From Planctomycetota bacterium (GTDB lineage: Bacteria; Planctomycetota; UBA11346), in assembly GCA_007131555.1 (NCBI GenBank), contig SLQH01000095.1, forward strand, positions 1-16,172: 16,172 nt of DNA, given 5' to 3'. The translations under genes and the position numbers were made by a program. How positions within the stretch are numbered: the first letter of the stretch is position 1; every line of letters starts with the position of its first letter. Of this stretch, positions 6,975-14,599 are shown in pieces. Below the pieces are notes generated by a model, which had not been told where the DNA came from, did no database searches, and worked only from the letters and a program-made list of their open reading frames with translations.

Positions 6975-7242
6975 CCCATCACGGAGCACCGGGCCTTGGC
7001 CCGCGTGCCTACGTGCGGTTCCATGCTTTCGACACATACCAGCCCGCTCGGCGGCAGGGCATCTGTGCCACGGATCGTAGATGCCGCGACTCGTGATAGT
7101 TGGCGGCGAGAAAAGAGCGCCAGCGGGGGACGGCGATGATGGCGACGCCCCAGCCTCTACCGGCCTCAAGGATCATAGCCCGCCAATGCACGCGGGCCAA
7201 GGCCCGGTGCTCCGTGTGGGGCGCTGGGCGTTGATAGCGCCC
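6975..7242. repeat. Structured element bounded by a 29-bp perfect inverted repeat
   Basis: The arms at 6980-7008 and 7188-7216 are exact reverse complements over 29 bases (left arm begins CACGGAGCACCGGG). With one bulged base at 6979 the pairing extends through CCCA/TGGG to 6975 and 7220. The enclosed 179 bp contain two further hairpins: GGCATCT 7058-7064 with AGATGCC 7079-7085, and TGGCG 7101-7105 with CGCCA 7118-7122. A separate hairpin follows outside, GGGCGCT 7219-7225 with AGCGCCC 7236-7242. The rest of 6894-7387 holds no supported gene. It could be a MITE-like element, a structured RNA or a long cruciform; no target-site duplication was seen. Confidence 0.65.
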
Positions 7243-7387
7243 GTGGCAGTTCAGGCGTTTCGTGTGGCTTCTGCGCCATGATCGAAACGGTCAAGCTGGG
7301 CTATTCCTTGCAGGCTCCTGGCCGACTGCCAGTGTCCCCTGACCCTGGTGGTCGCTGACGGCTTGCGATCTTGCATTCGTTCTCCGG

Positions 7388-9016
7388 GTGGCGAGCGTTG
7401 TCGTTGTGACGGCACTCATCCGTTTTTTGCGTGGTGGTCCTGAGGAGGGTCCTGAACGGACCCTCCGGCCAGGAGTCGAGCTGCTGCTGGGTAGTGACCG
7501 CAGCTGTGATCTGCGGCTGCGTGGCCGGGGCGTGGCCAAGGTCCATGCGACCCTGCTGGTCGAGGATGGCCAGCTGCAGATCGAGGCCGACGAACGGGAC
7601 ATCACCGTCGGGGGGCGGCGCTGTCGCCAAGCATGTCTGCGGGTCGGGGACGAGGTCGGCCTGGGCACGGCCCGCTTCCTGGTCGAGCATGTCGCGGTGG
7701 ATGATCGCCGTCAGACCGTGGTGCCCGAGCTCGACGGCCTGCCGGTGCTCTCTGATGCCGCCCTCTACCACGATCTGACCCGCTGCATGCTGGCCATCCA
7801 GGCCCTGATCGCCGGCGATGGTCCGGATCTGGTCGCGGCCAGTCTGGAGATGGTGTTTCTGGCCCTGCCGGTGACCCGCCTGGCCCTGTTCGTGGTCACC
7901 GCCGATGGCAGCGTGCTCCAGGGCTTCACCAAGATCGACGGTCCTCGTGGGCCGCAGCGCAGCCGCCTCAGCCATGGCCTGGCCCGCAACGTGCTGGCAG
8001 CCGGTCGCGCCATCCTCCTGTCCGAGGTCGGTGACGATGACATCGCCCGTCATGGTCCGACCCTGGCCGAGCAGGAGGTCTGTTCGGTGATCGGGGTGCC
8101 GGTGCGCCTTGATGACCACATCGCGGCGGTGGTCATCGGGGACAACCTCGACCGCCCTGGGGCCTTGAACCAGGACCACGTGCGGATGCTGGAGTTCATC
8201 GCCCTGGCCCTGGGCTATGTGTTCCAGCGTGATGATCTGCGTCGTCTGCGGCGGCGTCAGCGCGAGACCGAGCGCCAGTTCAGCGCCGCCCGCCTGATCC
8301 AGCAACGGATCTGTGCCGAGGCCCCCAGTACCGTCCAGGTCGAGGATCTGCGCTGGGCTGCGGCCTGCCGTCCGGCCCTGGAACTGGGCGGGGACTACCA
8401 TGATGCCGTCCATGATGGCCAACAGCAGCGCTGGGTCATCGCCGATGTCTCGGGCAAGGGCACCCCGGCCGCCTTGGTGGTGAGCATGCTGCGGGCCTTC
8501 TGCAAGACCCTGCATCCGCACGGCTTGGCTGCGCATGAGTTCCTGCTTCAGTTGGATCGTCTGCTCAGCGGTGAACTGCCGGAGGGCATGTTCGTCACCG
8601 CCGCCGTGGCCGAGATCGACGATCATCACCTGCGCTGGTGTGCGGTCGGCCATCCGGCACCTCTGGTTCTGGGTGCAGATGGCGCGGTGGCCCTGGCCTC
8701 GGTGGTGCCCGGCACCCTGGGCCTCAGCGCCCGACCCCTTGATCCGCGCAGCCTCAGCACCCACGAGGTGGCTTTTGCCGCCGGCGATCGCTTGTGTCTG
8801 GTCACCGATGGCCTGGTCGAGGCCGCCGACAGCGACGGCCGCGAGTTTGATCTTGAAGGCGTGGCCCGGTGCCTGAAAGAGGTCACCGGTCGCGAGGAAT
8901 CAGCCCAGGTGGCGGCGGTCATTGAGGCCGCCCTGGGTCACGCCAACGGCGATCAGGCCGATGACATGACCATCATCATCGCCCACCGGATCGTTGACAG
9001 TGATCGGCAGGAGTAA
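7388..9016 (+). CDS. FHA-GAF-SpoIIE (PP2C-type) serine phosphatase
   Basis: A 542-residue cytoplasmic signalling protein with three modules. Residues 5-105 look like an FHA domain (GVELLLGSDRSCDLRL, then AKVHATL). Residues 125-280 look like a GAF sensor (VIGVPVRLDDHIAAVVIGDN at about 234-253). A short charged helix (281-300) leads to a SpoIIE-type PP2C phosphatase. Its metal and catalytic motifs are all present: LGGDYHD (D336), IADVSGKG (D353), GHPAPL (421-426), VTDGL (D474) and ADDMT (D525/D526). The enzyme should remove phosphate from Ser/Thr, often on anti-sigma-factor antagonists. In the FHA part the usual Arg and the Ser of the SxxH motif are replaced (GSD, AKVH), so phosphopeptide binding may be lost. 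The GTG 7388 start has no clear Shine-Dalgarno motif; GTG 7406 is an alternative. Four bases separate it from the next gene. Confidence 0.9.
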   Translation: MASVVVVTALIRFLRGGPEEGPERTLRPGVELLLGSDRSCDLRLRGRGVAKVHATLLVEDGQLQIEADERDITVGGRRCRQACLRVGDEVGLGTARFLVEHVAVDDRRQTVVPELDGLPVLSDAALYHDLTRCMLAIQALIAGDGPDLVAASLEMVFLALPVTRLALFVVTADGSVLQGFTKIDGPRGPQRSRLSHGLARNVLAAGRAILLSEVGDDDIARHGPTLAEQEVCSVIGVPVRLDDHIAAVVIGDNLDRPGALNQDHVRMLEFIALALGYVFQRDDLRRLRRRQRETERQFSAARLIQQRICAEAPSTVQVEDLRWAAACRPALELGGDYHDAVHDGQQQRWVIADVSGKGTPAALVVSMLRAFCKTLHPHGLAAHEFLLQLDRLLSGELPEGMFVTAAVAEIDDHHLRWCAVGHPAPLVLGADGAVALASVVPGTLGLSARPLDPRSLSTHEVAFAAGDRLCLVTDGLVEAADSDGREFDLEGVARCLKEVTGREESAQVAAVIEAALGHANGDQADDMTIIIAHRIVDSDRQE

Positions 9017-9020
9017 GGAC

Positions 9021-10175
9021 ATGGACGCATTCAGCTATCGTTGCCCCACCCGCATCATCTTTGGCGTCGGCCAGATCGTGGCCCTGTCGATCGAGGTGCC
9101 GGCCGCGGCCCGGATCCTGATGGTCCACGGCGGTGGTTCGATCATGCGCAACGGGGTCTACGACCAGGTGCAATCGGCCCTCAGCCGGCATCAGGTGGTC
9201 GAGTTCGACGGTATCCGGCCCAACCCCGAATATGAGGACTGCCGTGAGGCCCTGGAGGTGCTCAAGGAGTCCTCCTGCGACTTCATCCTGGCGGTCGGGG
9301 GCGGCTCGGTGCTGGACGCGGCCAAGTTCATCGCCGCCGCTGCCTGCTATGACGGCGAGGAACCCTGGGATCTGATCGAGGACCGTAATCTGGTCACCGA
9401 GGCCCTGCCGGTGGGCGCGGTGCTGACCCTGCCGGCGACCGGATCGGAGATGAATGGCAATACCGTCATCTCCCGCGCCGCCATCACCCAAAAGCGGGCC
9501 CTGTGCCACCCGGCCCTGTATCCGGTGTTCTCGATCCTCGACCCTGCCACCACCACCACCCTGTCGCCGCGTCAGAGTGCCAACGGCATCATCGATGCCT
9601 TCGTCCACGTCTGCGAGCAATACGTCACCTATCCCGCCGAGGCCCCGCTCCAGGATCGTCAGGCCGAGGCCATCCTCCTGACCCTGATCGAGGAGGGCCC
9701 CAAGGTCATGGCCGACCCTGAGAACCTGACGGCCCGGGCCAATGTCATGTGGGCGGCTACCAACGCCCTCAATGGGCTGATCGGGGTCGGGGTGCCCGGC
9801 GACTGGGCGAGCCATCAGATCGGTCACGAGCTGACCGCCCTCTACGGCATCGACCATGCCCAGAGCCTAGCCGTGGCCATGCCGGGGGTGTGGGAGGTCT
9901 GCCGCGAGGCCAAGCAGGCCAAGCTGGCCCAGTATGCTTGGCGGGTCTGGGGCCTGCACGGCCTGGGCAGCGAGGTCGCCGCCCGCCAGGCCGTCGCCCG
10001 CACCGAGGACTTCTTCCGCAGCCTGGGTGTTGGCACCACCCTGGCTGAATACGACATCCCTGTCGAGGCTGCCGACCTGGTCGCTCAACACCTGTCCCAG
10101 CGTGGCGTAGTCCTGGGAGAACATCAGTCCATTACCCCGGAGGTGGTGGCCGAGATCCTGCGCTTGAGGGCGTGA
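9021..10175 (+). CDS. yqhD: YqhD-type NADPH-dependent iron/zinc alcohol dehydrogenase (aldehyde reductase)
   Basis: This 384-residue cytoplasmic enzyme reduces a broad range of short and toxic aldehydes with NADPH. It matches E. coli YqhD (387 residues) closely from memory, for example in the stretches LLTLIE, NVMWAATNALNGLIG and GIDHAQSLA. The coenzyme loop GGGSVLDAAKFIA is at 93-105 and LPATGSEMN at 137-145. The four metal ligands line up as D192, H196, H265 and H279. Start ATG 9021 is preceded by AGGAG at 9009-9013, which overlaps the stop codon region of the phosphatase gene; an in-frame TTG at 8994 would place the start inside that gene. The four-base gap suggests co-translation, linking aldehyde stress to the signalling phosphatase. 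Hairpins follow at 10177-10220. Confidence 0.92.
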   Translation: MDAFSYRCPTRIIFGVGQIVALSIEVPAAARILMVHGGGSIMRNGVYDQVQSALSRHQVVEFDGIRPNPEYEDCREALEVLKESSCDFILAVGGGSVLDAAKFIAAAACYDGEEPWDLIEDRNLVTEALPVGAVLTLPATGSEMNGNTVISRAAITQKRALCHPALYPVFSILDPATTTTLSPRQSANGIIDAFVHVCEQYVTYPAEAPLQDRQAEAILLTLIEEGPKVMADPENLTARANVMWAATNALNGLIGVGVPGDWASHQIGHELTALYGIDHAQSLAVAMPGVWEVCREAKQAKLAQYAWRVWGLHGLGSEVAARQAVARTEDFFRSLGVGTTLAEYDIPVEAADLVAQHLSQRGVVLGEHQSITPEVVAEILRLRA

Positions 10176-10176
10176 C

Positions 10177-10220
10177 GGGCGTCTGCCCTGAAATCGTGGT
10201 CGGGCAGTTCAGAATGCCCG
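10177..10220 (+). terminator. Two small hairpins after the aldehyde reductase gene
   Basis: GGGC-GTCT-GCCC (10177-10188) starts right after the stop codon. It is followed by CGGGCA (10201-10206) pairing with TGCCCG (10215-10220) across an eight-base loop. Neither has a U-run. They may mark the end of the operon before the secreted pair; the remaining gap to 10312 shows nothing else. Confidence 0.4.
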
Positions 10221-10312
10221 TAATGGCTCCTGGCCAGCCTGTTCTCCACAGAACTGGGCAGCTCCTGGAATGATCTGTCGTCTTCTGTGCGCCTGTGTCT
10301 GGAGGGTCTGCG

Positions 10313-12412
10313 ATGTGCTGTCGTCTGATGTGTCTGCTGCTGGTCCTGGCCGTGGCCGGGGCCCAGGAGCCCCGTATCGGAAATCCCGATCTGGTCCAGG
10401 TCGAGGCCCAGACCCGTGAATACTATCCCCAGGCGGATCGTTGGGCCCAGGCCGGGGTGCGCGGCGGGATCACCGATCGGCCATTGCAGGCCACGGTGGC
10501 CCTGGGTGACGACATCCAGGCGGCGATCGATGGCGCCGCCCCCGGCACCATCGCCCTGGCCGCCGGTGAGCATGTCCTGGCTGCCCCGCTGCGCCTGCGC
10601 GATGGCATCGTGCTGCGCGGCGATGCGGCCGGTACGGTGCTGCGCTACGGGGCCGAGGCCCGGCAGGCGGCAGTGGTCATGGAGGGGGTCAATGGGGCCG
10701 GTCTGGAGCGTCTGACCCTGGTCTATGCCGACCCTGAGGGTCTGGCCACCGCGGCCCGCGCCAGCCAGCCCCTGCCGGTCAATGCTGATCCCAGCCCGGC
10801 CGCGGCTCCGCCGGCCCTGGATCTGCGTGATGCTGTTGATAGCTGGGTCAGCGATGTCCGTATCATCGACTCCTGGTCATCGCCGCTGACGGCCCGTGGC
10901 CTGCGACACTGCACCCTGCGGGCCGTGACCATCGATGGGGCCATCCAGCGCGGCCCCGGCCAGGGTCTGGTCGTCATCGCCGATGGCGAGGCCCTGCTGA
11001 TCGCCGGTCTGCGGGTCGGCGGCATCCGCCATGTGGCCCTGTCTGAACCACTGCGTGACAGCGTCATGATCGGGTCGTCCCTGGGCGTGGCCATCCGTTT
11101 CGGCTCGGCCCAGGCGATCACCGGCAATCTGTTCGAGGACTGCCATTTCATCTTCCCGCCCGGCTATCCCTGGCGCCCCTTCGCCAAGGGGCCGGATGGT
11201 ATCGGCCCCGGCAATCTGGTCATCAACTGCAGTGCCTACAGCCAGGGCACCGATGCCGTGGTGGCCGGCATCCTGATGGAGGATGGGCGGCCCTATGCCA
11301 TCCAGCCGACCGTCGATCGGGGGTCGTTCAATCCTACGACCCTGGCCTATGTCCCGGCTCGGCTGGTCGCCCCCCTGCAGATCGAGACCCGTCGGGCCTC
11401 GCCCCGCAGTCAGGACGGCGAGGCCGTGACCATCGCCGCCCTGGCCGAAGCGCCAGCAGGTCTGCCGGTGGTCAGCCTGGCCGGCGGGGCCCTGCTGCAC
11501 GAGTTCGTGGCCTCCGGGCCGCTGCCGGTGGCCGCCTTCGCCGCCCTCGACCCGGTGGCCATCAACCGCCAGCCGCCGGCCGCAGGAACCCGCCAGGACC
11601 TGGCCGGGACGACCGTGGTCTTCGCCCTGCTCGGCGAGGAGGCCAAACTCTATCCGGAGCCGCCGCCTGCGGCCCATGTCCAGATCACCCGTGGCAAGTT
11701 CGGGACCTGGTTGCAGCCCCCCAGGGGCGCGAGCCTGGATGTGCTCAAGGCGGCCGGTGGCTGGAACCAGGTCCTGGTCCTCAGTTGCGTGGTGCGCATC
11801 CACGCCCCGGTGACCCTGGTGCCGCAGTGGCGCGAGATCGGGACCCAGGTGCGGATCGCCATCGGTGATACCCTCATCACGGCCGGTGAACCCTGCCATC
11901 TGGAGGCCGGTTACCATCCCCTGACGGTGGTAGTGCGCAGCCATCGCCCGGCCCCCTTCATCCGTGACAGTCGTCTGGACCTCTCGTTTACCCGTCATGA
12001 GGACAGCGGTCGCGACCGCGTGCTGGTGGATGTCCCCCGACCGACCGGCGGCACCCTGTACCATGCCCCCCAGGCGGCCGATCCCCTGGGGCCGGAGCGG
12101 GCGGCCATCGCCGCCTGGTTCGCCTACTTCTCCGGCCTGCGCACCCGCCCCTTTGCCGATCTGCATCAAGGGGCGGCCGCCCTGGTCGCCGACCATCCCG
12201 ATACCGTGGCCGCACGGGCCGCCCAACGGGTTCTCGACATCCTGGCCAGTGCTCCCTACGATGAGCGTAGTCCAGAACTGGAGGCCCAACAATGGGGCGC
12301 CCTGGCCGATCATTATTATCGCCAGGGCATGATGGAGTCGGTGTGGGCCATCAACCGCTCCGGGCTCGGTCAACGGCTCATCCGCTATTATCCTGAGGAG
12401 GTGCTGCCATGA
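10313..12412 (+). CDS. Secreted right-handed beta-helix protein
   Basis: A 699-residue exported protein. Residues 1-17 form a signal peptide (MCCRLMCLLLVLAVAGA, cleavage before QEP). From about 60 to 330 it has a pectate-lyase-like beta-helix: the entry LGDDIQAAIDGAAPGTIALAAG, then short turns such as LRDGIVLRG, GAGLERLTLVY, SWVSDVRIIDSW, HCTLRAVTIDG and NLFEDCHFIF. Such proteins bind or cut polysaccharides, but no catalytic set can be named here. The middle and C-terminal thirds are not recognised; about 590-690 looks helical. ATG 10313 follows TGGAGGG at 10300-10306, so it is preferred to an in-frame GTG at 10295. The stop overlaps the ATG of the next gene by four bases, so the two proteins are probably made together. 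Confidence 0.8.
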   Translation: MCCRLMCLLLVLAVAGAQEPRIGNPDLVQVEAQTREYYPQADRWAQAGVRGGITDRPLQATVALGDDIQAAIDGAAPGTIALAAGEHVLAAPLRLRDGIVLRGDAAGTVLRYGAEARQAAVVMEGVNGAGLERLTLVYADPEGLATAARASQPLPVNADPSPAAAPPALDLRDAVDSWVSDVRIIDSWSSPLTARGLRHCTLRAVTIDGAIQRGPGQGLVVIADGEALLIAGLRVGGIRHVALSEPLRDSVMIGSSLGVAIRFGSAQAITGNLFEDCHFIFPPGYPWRPFAKGPDGIGPGNLVINCSAYSQGTDAVVAGILMEDGRPYAIQPTVDRGSFNPTTLAYVPARLVAPLQIETRRASPRSQDGEAVTIAALAEAPAGLPVVSLAGGALLHEFVASGPLPVAAFAALDPVAINRQPPAAGTRQDLAGTTVVFALLGEEAKLYPEPPPAAHVQITRGKFGTWLQPPRGASLDVLKAAGGWNQVLVLSCVVRIHAPVTLVPQWREIGTQVRIAIGDTLITAGEPCHLEAGYHPLTVVVRSHRPAPFIRDSRLDLSFTRHEDSGRDRVLVDVPRPTGGTLYHAPQAADPLGPERAAIAAWFAYFSGLRTRPFADLHQGAAALVADHPDTVAARAAQRVLDILASAPYDERSPELEAQQWGALADHYYRQGMMESVWAINRSGLGQRLIRYYPEEVLP

Positions 12413-13689
12413 GCATCCGCTGCATCACCGTGCTGCTGGTGGCCCTGGTGGCCTCTGCGGCTCCGGCCCTGGACCGGGCCCCGATCCACCTCGGCACCCC
12501 GTTGATGTACGGTTGGGTGCCCGACAACCACCCGGTGCTGCGCGGCCTGATCGTCCTCAACGGCTTTCCCATGGACAACCGCTGGAACGAGGTCTGTCGT
12601 CTATGGGGCTTCGGACTGGTACGCATCAACACCGATGGTTATCCCCGCGAGCCGGATGACAACGCCCGGGCCCTGGTCCATGCCATCCGCACCCTGGCCG
12701 AGCGCAGTGGCCATTCCGAACTGGTCCATGTCCCCTTCGTGCCCATCGGCTACTCGCGCTATGCCCCGTCGGCGGCCTTCTTCACCGCCCGTTTCCCCGG
12801 CCGGGTGCTGGGCCACATCAGCGGCAACAATGTCCGTGGGGCCGAGTTCTCGCCGCGCCGCGCCAGCGATGCGCTGGTGTGGGAGCAGACGCCCAGCCAC
12901 TGGCTGGGCTGCGAGTGGGAGAATATCTTCTCTGGTGGCGACAAGCGGACCCTGGTCTACAACTGGCGACGGCCGCCGACGACCCTGCAGATGGCCGGCA
13001 TGACCTGGCGGGTCTACCATGATCCGGGTGACTACAGCGACTTGGCCTTCACCTTCGTCGACCAGCTCATTGCCACCCGTATCCCGGCCGACTGGAATCC
13101 GCGCCATGGCCCGGCTGAACTGCTGCCGGTCGACCGCTCTCAAGGCTGGCTGGGCTCGCATGCCGGCTGGTCGGTGCCGGTCGAGGAGATCTTCGCCACC
13201 GACAACGAGAACGCCCACATCGCGCCCTATGCCGACTTCACCGCCGATCGCCATGATGCCTCGTGGCTGCTCAATGAGACCATGGCCTGGGTCTGGCGGG
13301 CCTACAACAGCCGCTATCCCCGGGTCCGGATCATCGCGCCCTCGCACGCTGCGGTGGTCATCCACGAAAGCGACAACATCCCCCCGGTGCTGCATGCTGA
13401 ACACGGCTTGCGGGCCGGTACTGAAGGGACGGTGACCATCCGCTGCTGGACCGACGGCGTGGCCCGGGTCGAACTGTTCGCCAACACCCTGTCCCTGGGA
13501 GCCACCGAGACCTTCACCGGCGGCGACGCCCCGTTGGGCGGTACCCGTGATGCCGAGGCCACCCTGACGGTCCGCTGGCCAGAGCGCGGTCTCTACGCCC
13601 TCATGGTCCGCTATGTCACCGATGATGGCCAGGTCGGCTGGTCCAACCCGGCCCCGGTGGTCGTGTGGGGGGCGGATGAGGAGTTGTGA
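12409..13689 (+). CDS. Secreted alpha/beta-hydrolase-like protein with Ig-like C-terminal domain
   Basis: A 426-residue exported protein with signal peptide residues 1-20 (MSIRCITVLLVALVASAAPA). The central part reads like an alpha/beta-hydrolase: GLIVLNGFPMDNRW near 46-59, and a nucleophile-elbow-like HVPFVPIGYSRYAPS with S116. The elbow is GYSRY rather than GxSxG, so catalysis is not assured. A Trp-rich region and HIAPYADF occur near 270. The last hundred residues form a beta-sandwich of Ig or fibronectin type (IPPVLHAEHGLRAG to NPAPVVVW). GAGGAGG at 12395-12401 sets the ATG, which overlaps the upstream stop (ATGA). Together with the beta-helix protein it probably acts on an extracellular polymer; the substrate is unknown. 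Confidence 0.72.
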   Translation: MSIRCITVLLVALVASAAPALDRAPIHLGTPLMYGWVPDNHPVLRGLIVLNGFPMDNRWNEVCRLWGFGLVRINTDGYPREPDDNARALVHAIRTLAERSGHSELVHVPFVPIGYSRYAPSAAFFTARFPGRVLGHISGNNVRGAEFSPRRASDALVWEQTPSHWLGCEWENIFSGGDKRTLVYNWRRPPTTLQMAGMTWRVYHDPGDYSDLAFTFVDQLIATRIPADWNPRHGPAELLPVDRSQGWLGSHAGWSVPVEEIFATDNENAHIAPYADFTADRHDASWLLNETMAWVWRAYNSRYPRVRIIAPSHAAVVIHESDNIPPVLHAEHGLRAGTEGTVTIRCWTDGVARVELFANTLSLGATETFTGGDAPLGGTRDAEATLTVRWPERGLYALMVRYVTDDGQVGWSNPAPVVVWGADEEL

Positions 13690-13757
13690 AGAGGGGAAGG
13701 CATGTCAAAATGCGTGCAGCAGTAAACCACCCGTAGGCCAGAACGAACGAGGTCATC

Positions 13758-14003
13758 ATGAAGCAGGGCGATACGCACATCAAGCAAAGATGCTTGACCA
13801 GATTGTTCAAGACCGTTGTTGAGGATGCTGGCGAAAAAACGTATTTTCGCCAGTTCTTCAATGGCGAACCGATCCATGACTGGGTGGAATATCGAACGGA
13901 TGCGGACGGCAACCAGATCGTGCCTGATCTGCTCAAGGAACTGGACATTGAAGACCTTGATGCCAATGTGGTGCCGTTTCGCGATGAGAAGCCGCCGTTT
14001 TGA
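13758..14003 (+). CDS. Small hypothetical protein
   Basis: Not recognised. The 81-residue product has a basic N-terminal third (KQRCLTRLFKTVVED) and an acidic C-terminal part (DLLKELDIEDLDANVVPF), no membrane segment and no signal peptide. GAGG at 13749-13752 lies five bases before ATG 13758. Base composition is less GC-rich than in the upstream genes. It ends just before a dispersed repeat starts at 14018. It could be a real small gene or a chance frame; the ribosome site and sensible amino-acid mix favour a gene. Confidence 0.5.
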   Translation: MKQGDTHIKQRCLTRLFKTVVEDAGEKTYFRQFFNGEPIHDWVEYRTDADGNQIVPDLLKELDIEDLDANVVPFRDEKPPF

Positions 14004-14017
14004 TGGGCGATGTCAAG

Positions 14018-14225
14018 ATGGAATTGCGCTAAGAGTTCACTGATTTTTAGGATTTCATGCCCTTGTGTGGGGCCGTGGCTACATCGCTCCCGTGTTTGCG
14101 TGTCTTCAATGGAAAGAACGTTCCATTCTTCTTTACCACAGAGGACACAGAGAGCACAGAGGGATGACATGGCGCCTGACAATCCCCTTTCTCTGTGGTA
14201 AAAATCAAACCGCTGAGTGACAATT
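14018..14225. repeat. Dispersed repeat, copy A (MITE-like)
   Basis: This stretch is a diverged direct copy of 15391-15583. Both begin with ATGGAAYTGCRCTAAGAG and share a core of 22 identical bases at 14163-14184 and 15501-15522 (including atgacatggcgcctgac). Copy A also carries a 12-bp perfect inverted repeat, TTTACCACAGAG at 14132-14143 and CTCTGTGGTAAA at 14191-14202, with an ACAGAG tandem motif in the left arm. A hairpin AATGGAA 14108-14114 with TTCCATT 14121-14127 lies between. No ORF is supported within. Confidence 0.7.
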
Positions 14226-14255
14226 CAGGCCATAAGGAACTGGATTATGGCCTGA
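14225..14255. repeat. 11-bp perfect hairpin
   Basis: TCAGGCCATAA at 14225-14235 pairs perfectly with TTATGGCCTGA at 14245-14255 over a nine-base loop. It lies directly between repeat copy A and the next inverted-repeat element. It could be a bidirectional transcription barrier or a part of the repeat family. Confidence 0.55.
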
Positions 14256-14270
14256 CAAGAGCATTCTTCT

Positions 14271-14472
14271 CTCCCTTTGCGCCTTTGCACCTTTGCTTTT
14301 TTACATCGACCAGGAGTGCCGTTCGTCGATCATACTCCGTCGTCATTGTCGCAAGAACCTGGTCAGATGGCATGGGAGCACATTGAACCTGTATTTCGTT
14401 GGTGACTGCTTATCCGTGGACGGAGGTCTCCCTTAGACATAATAAAAATCAAAGGCGCAAAGACGCAAAGAG
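14271..14472. repeat. MITE-like element with GCAAAG-type inverted ends
   Basis: The left end (14271-14303, CTCCCTTTGCGCCTTTGCAC...) and the right end (14440-14472, ...GGCGCAAAGACGCAAAGAG) are imperfect inverted repeats of 33 bases, each built on the period CTTTGCGC or its complement. The 136 bp between them show no gene. A similar degenerate motif, CCACGAAGGACACGAAG, stands at 14520-14537, just upstream of the Crp-type gene. Confidence 0.6.
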
Positions 14473-14549
14473 CCAGAAGGGCCCGAGCAGTTACGAACAG
14501 GAAAGTGATCCTTTTTTTTACCACGAAGGACACGAAGATCACGAAGTGC

Positions 14550-14577
14550 TTGCAAAAGGCCCAATGTTTTATGTAAT
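14550..14577 (+). promoter_or_regulatory. Possible promoter of the Crp/Fnr-type gene
   Basis: TTGCAA (14550-14555) and TGTAAT (14572-14577) are separated by 16 bases and match the sigma70 consensus at four and five of six positions. The predicted start near 14584 gives a leader of about 16 bases before ATG 14600. The -35 box directly abuts the CACGAAG repeat, so the repeat may have supplied or altered this promoter. Confidence 0.4.
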
Positions 14578-14599
14578 CCGCGTACTTTTCGAGTTCCCG

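Noticed and set aside
7278..7358. 26-codon frame starting at ATG 7278
   Set aside because: No ribosome site and no similarity; too short to separate from chance.
7301..8764. Minus-strand frame of 487 codons opposite the phosphatase
   Set aside because: Same antisense pattern; the plus-strand phosphatase has every catalytic motif.
10877..12373. Minus-strand frame of 498 codons opposite the beta-helix gene
   Set aside because: Low-complexity Gly/Arg/His composition with no domain; the plus strand has a signal peptide and a beta-helix.
13616..14182. Minus-strand frame containing LCALCVLCGK
   Set aside because: That peptide is the translation of the CACAGAG repeat array, not a protein motif.
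14132..14202. CRISPR-like array from the repeated ACAGAG units
   Set aside because: The units are six bases long with no unique spacers, and no cas gene is present.
14399..14599. N-terminal extension of the Crp-type protein
   Set aside because: It reads QRRKDAKSQ and HEGHEDHEV, which are translated repeats, and it lies upstream of the likely promoter.
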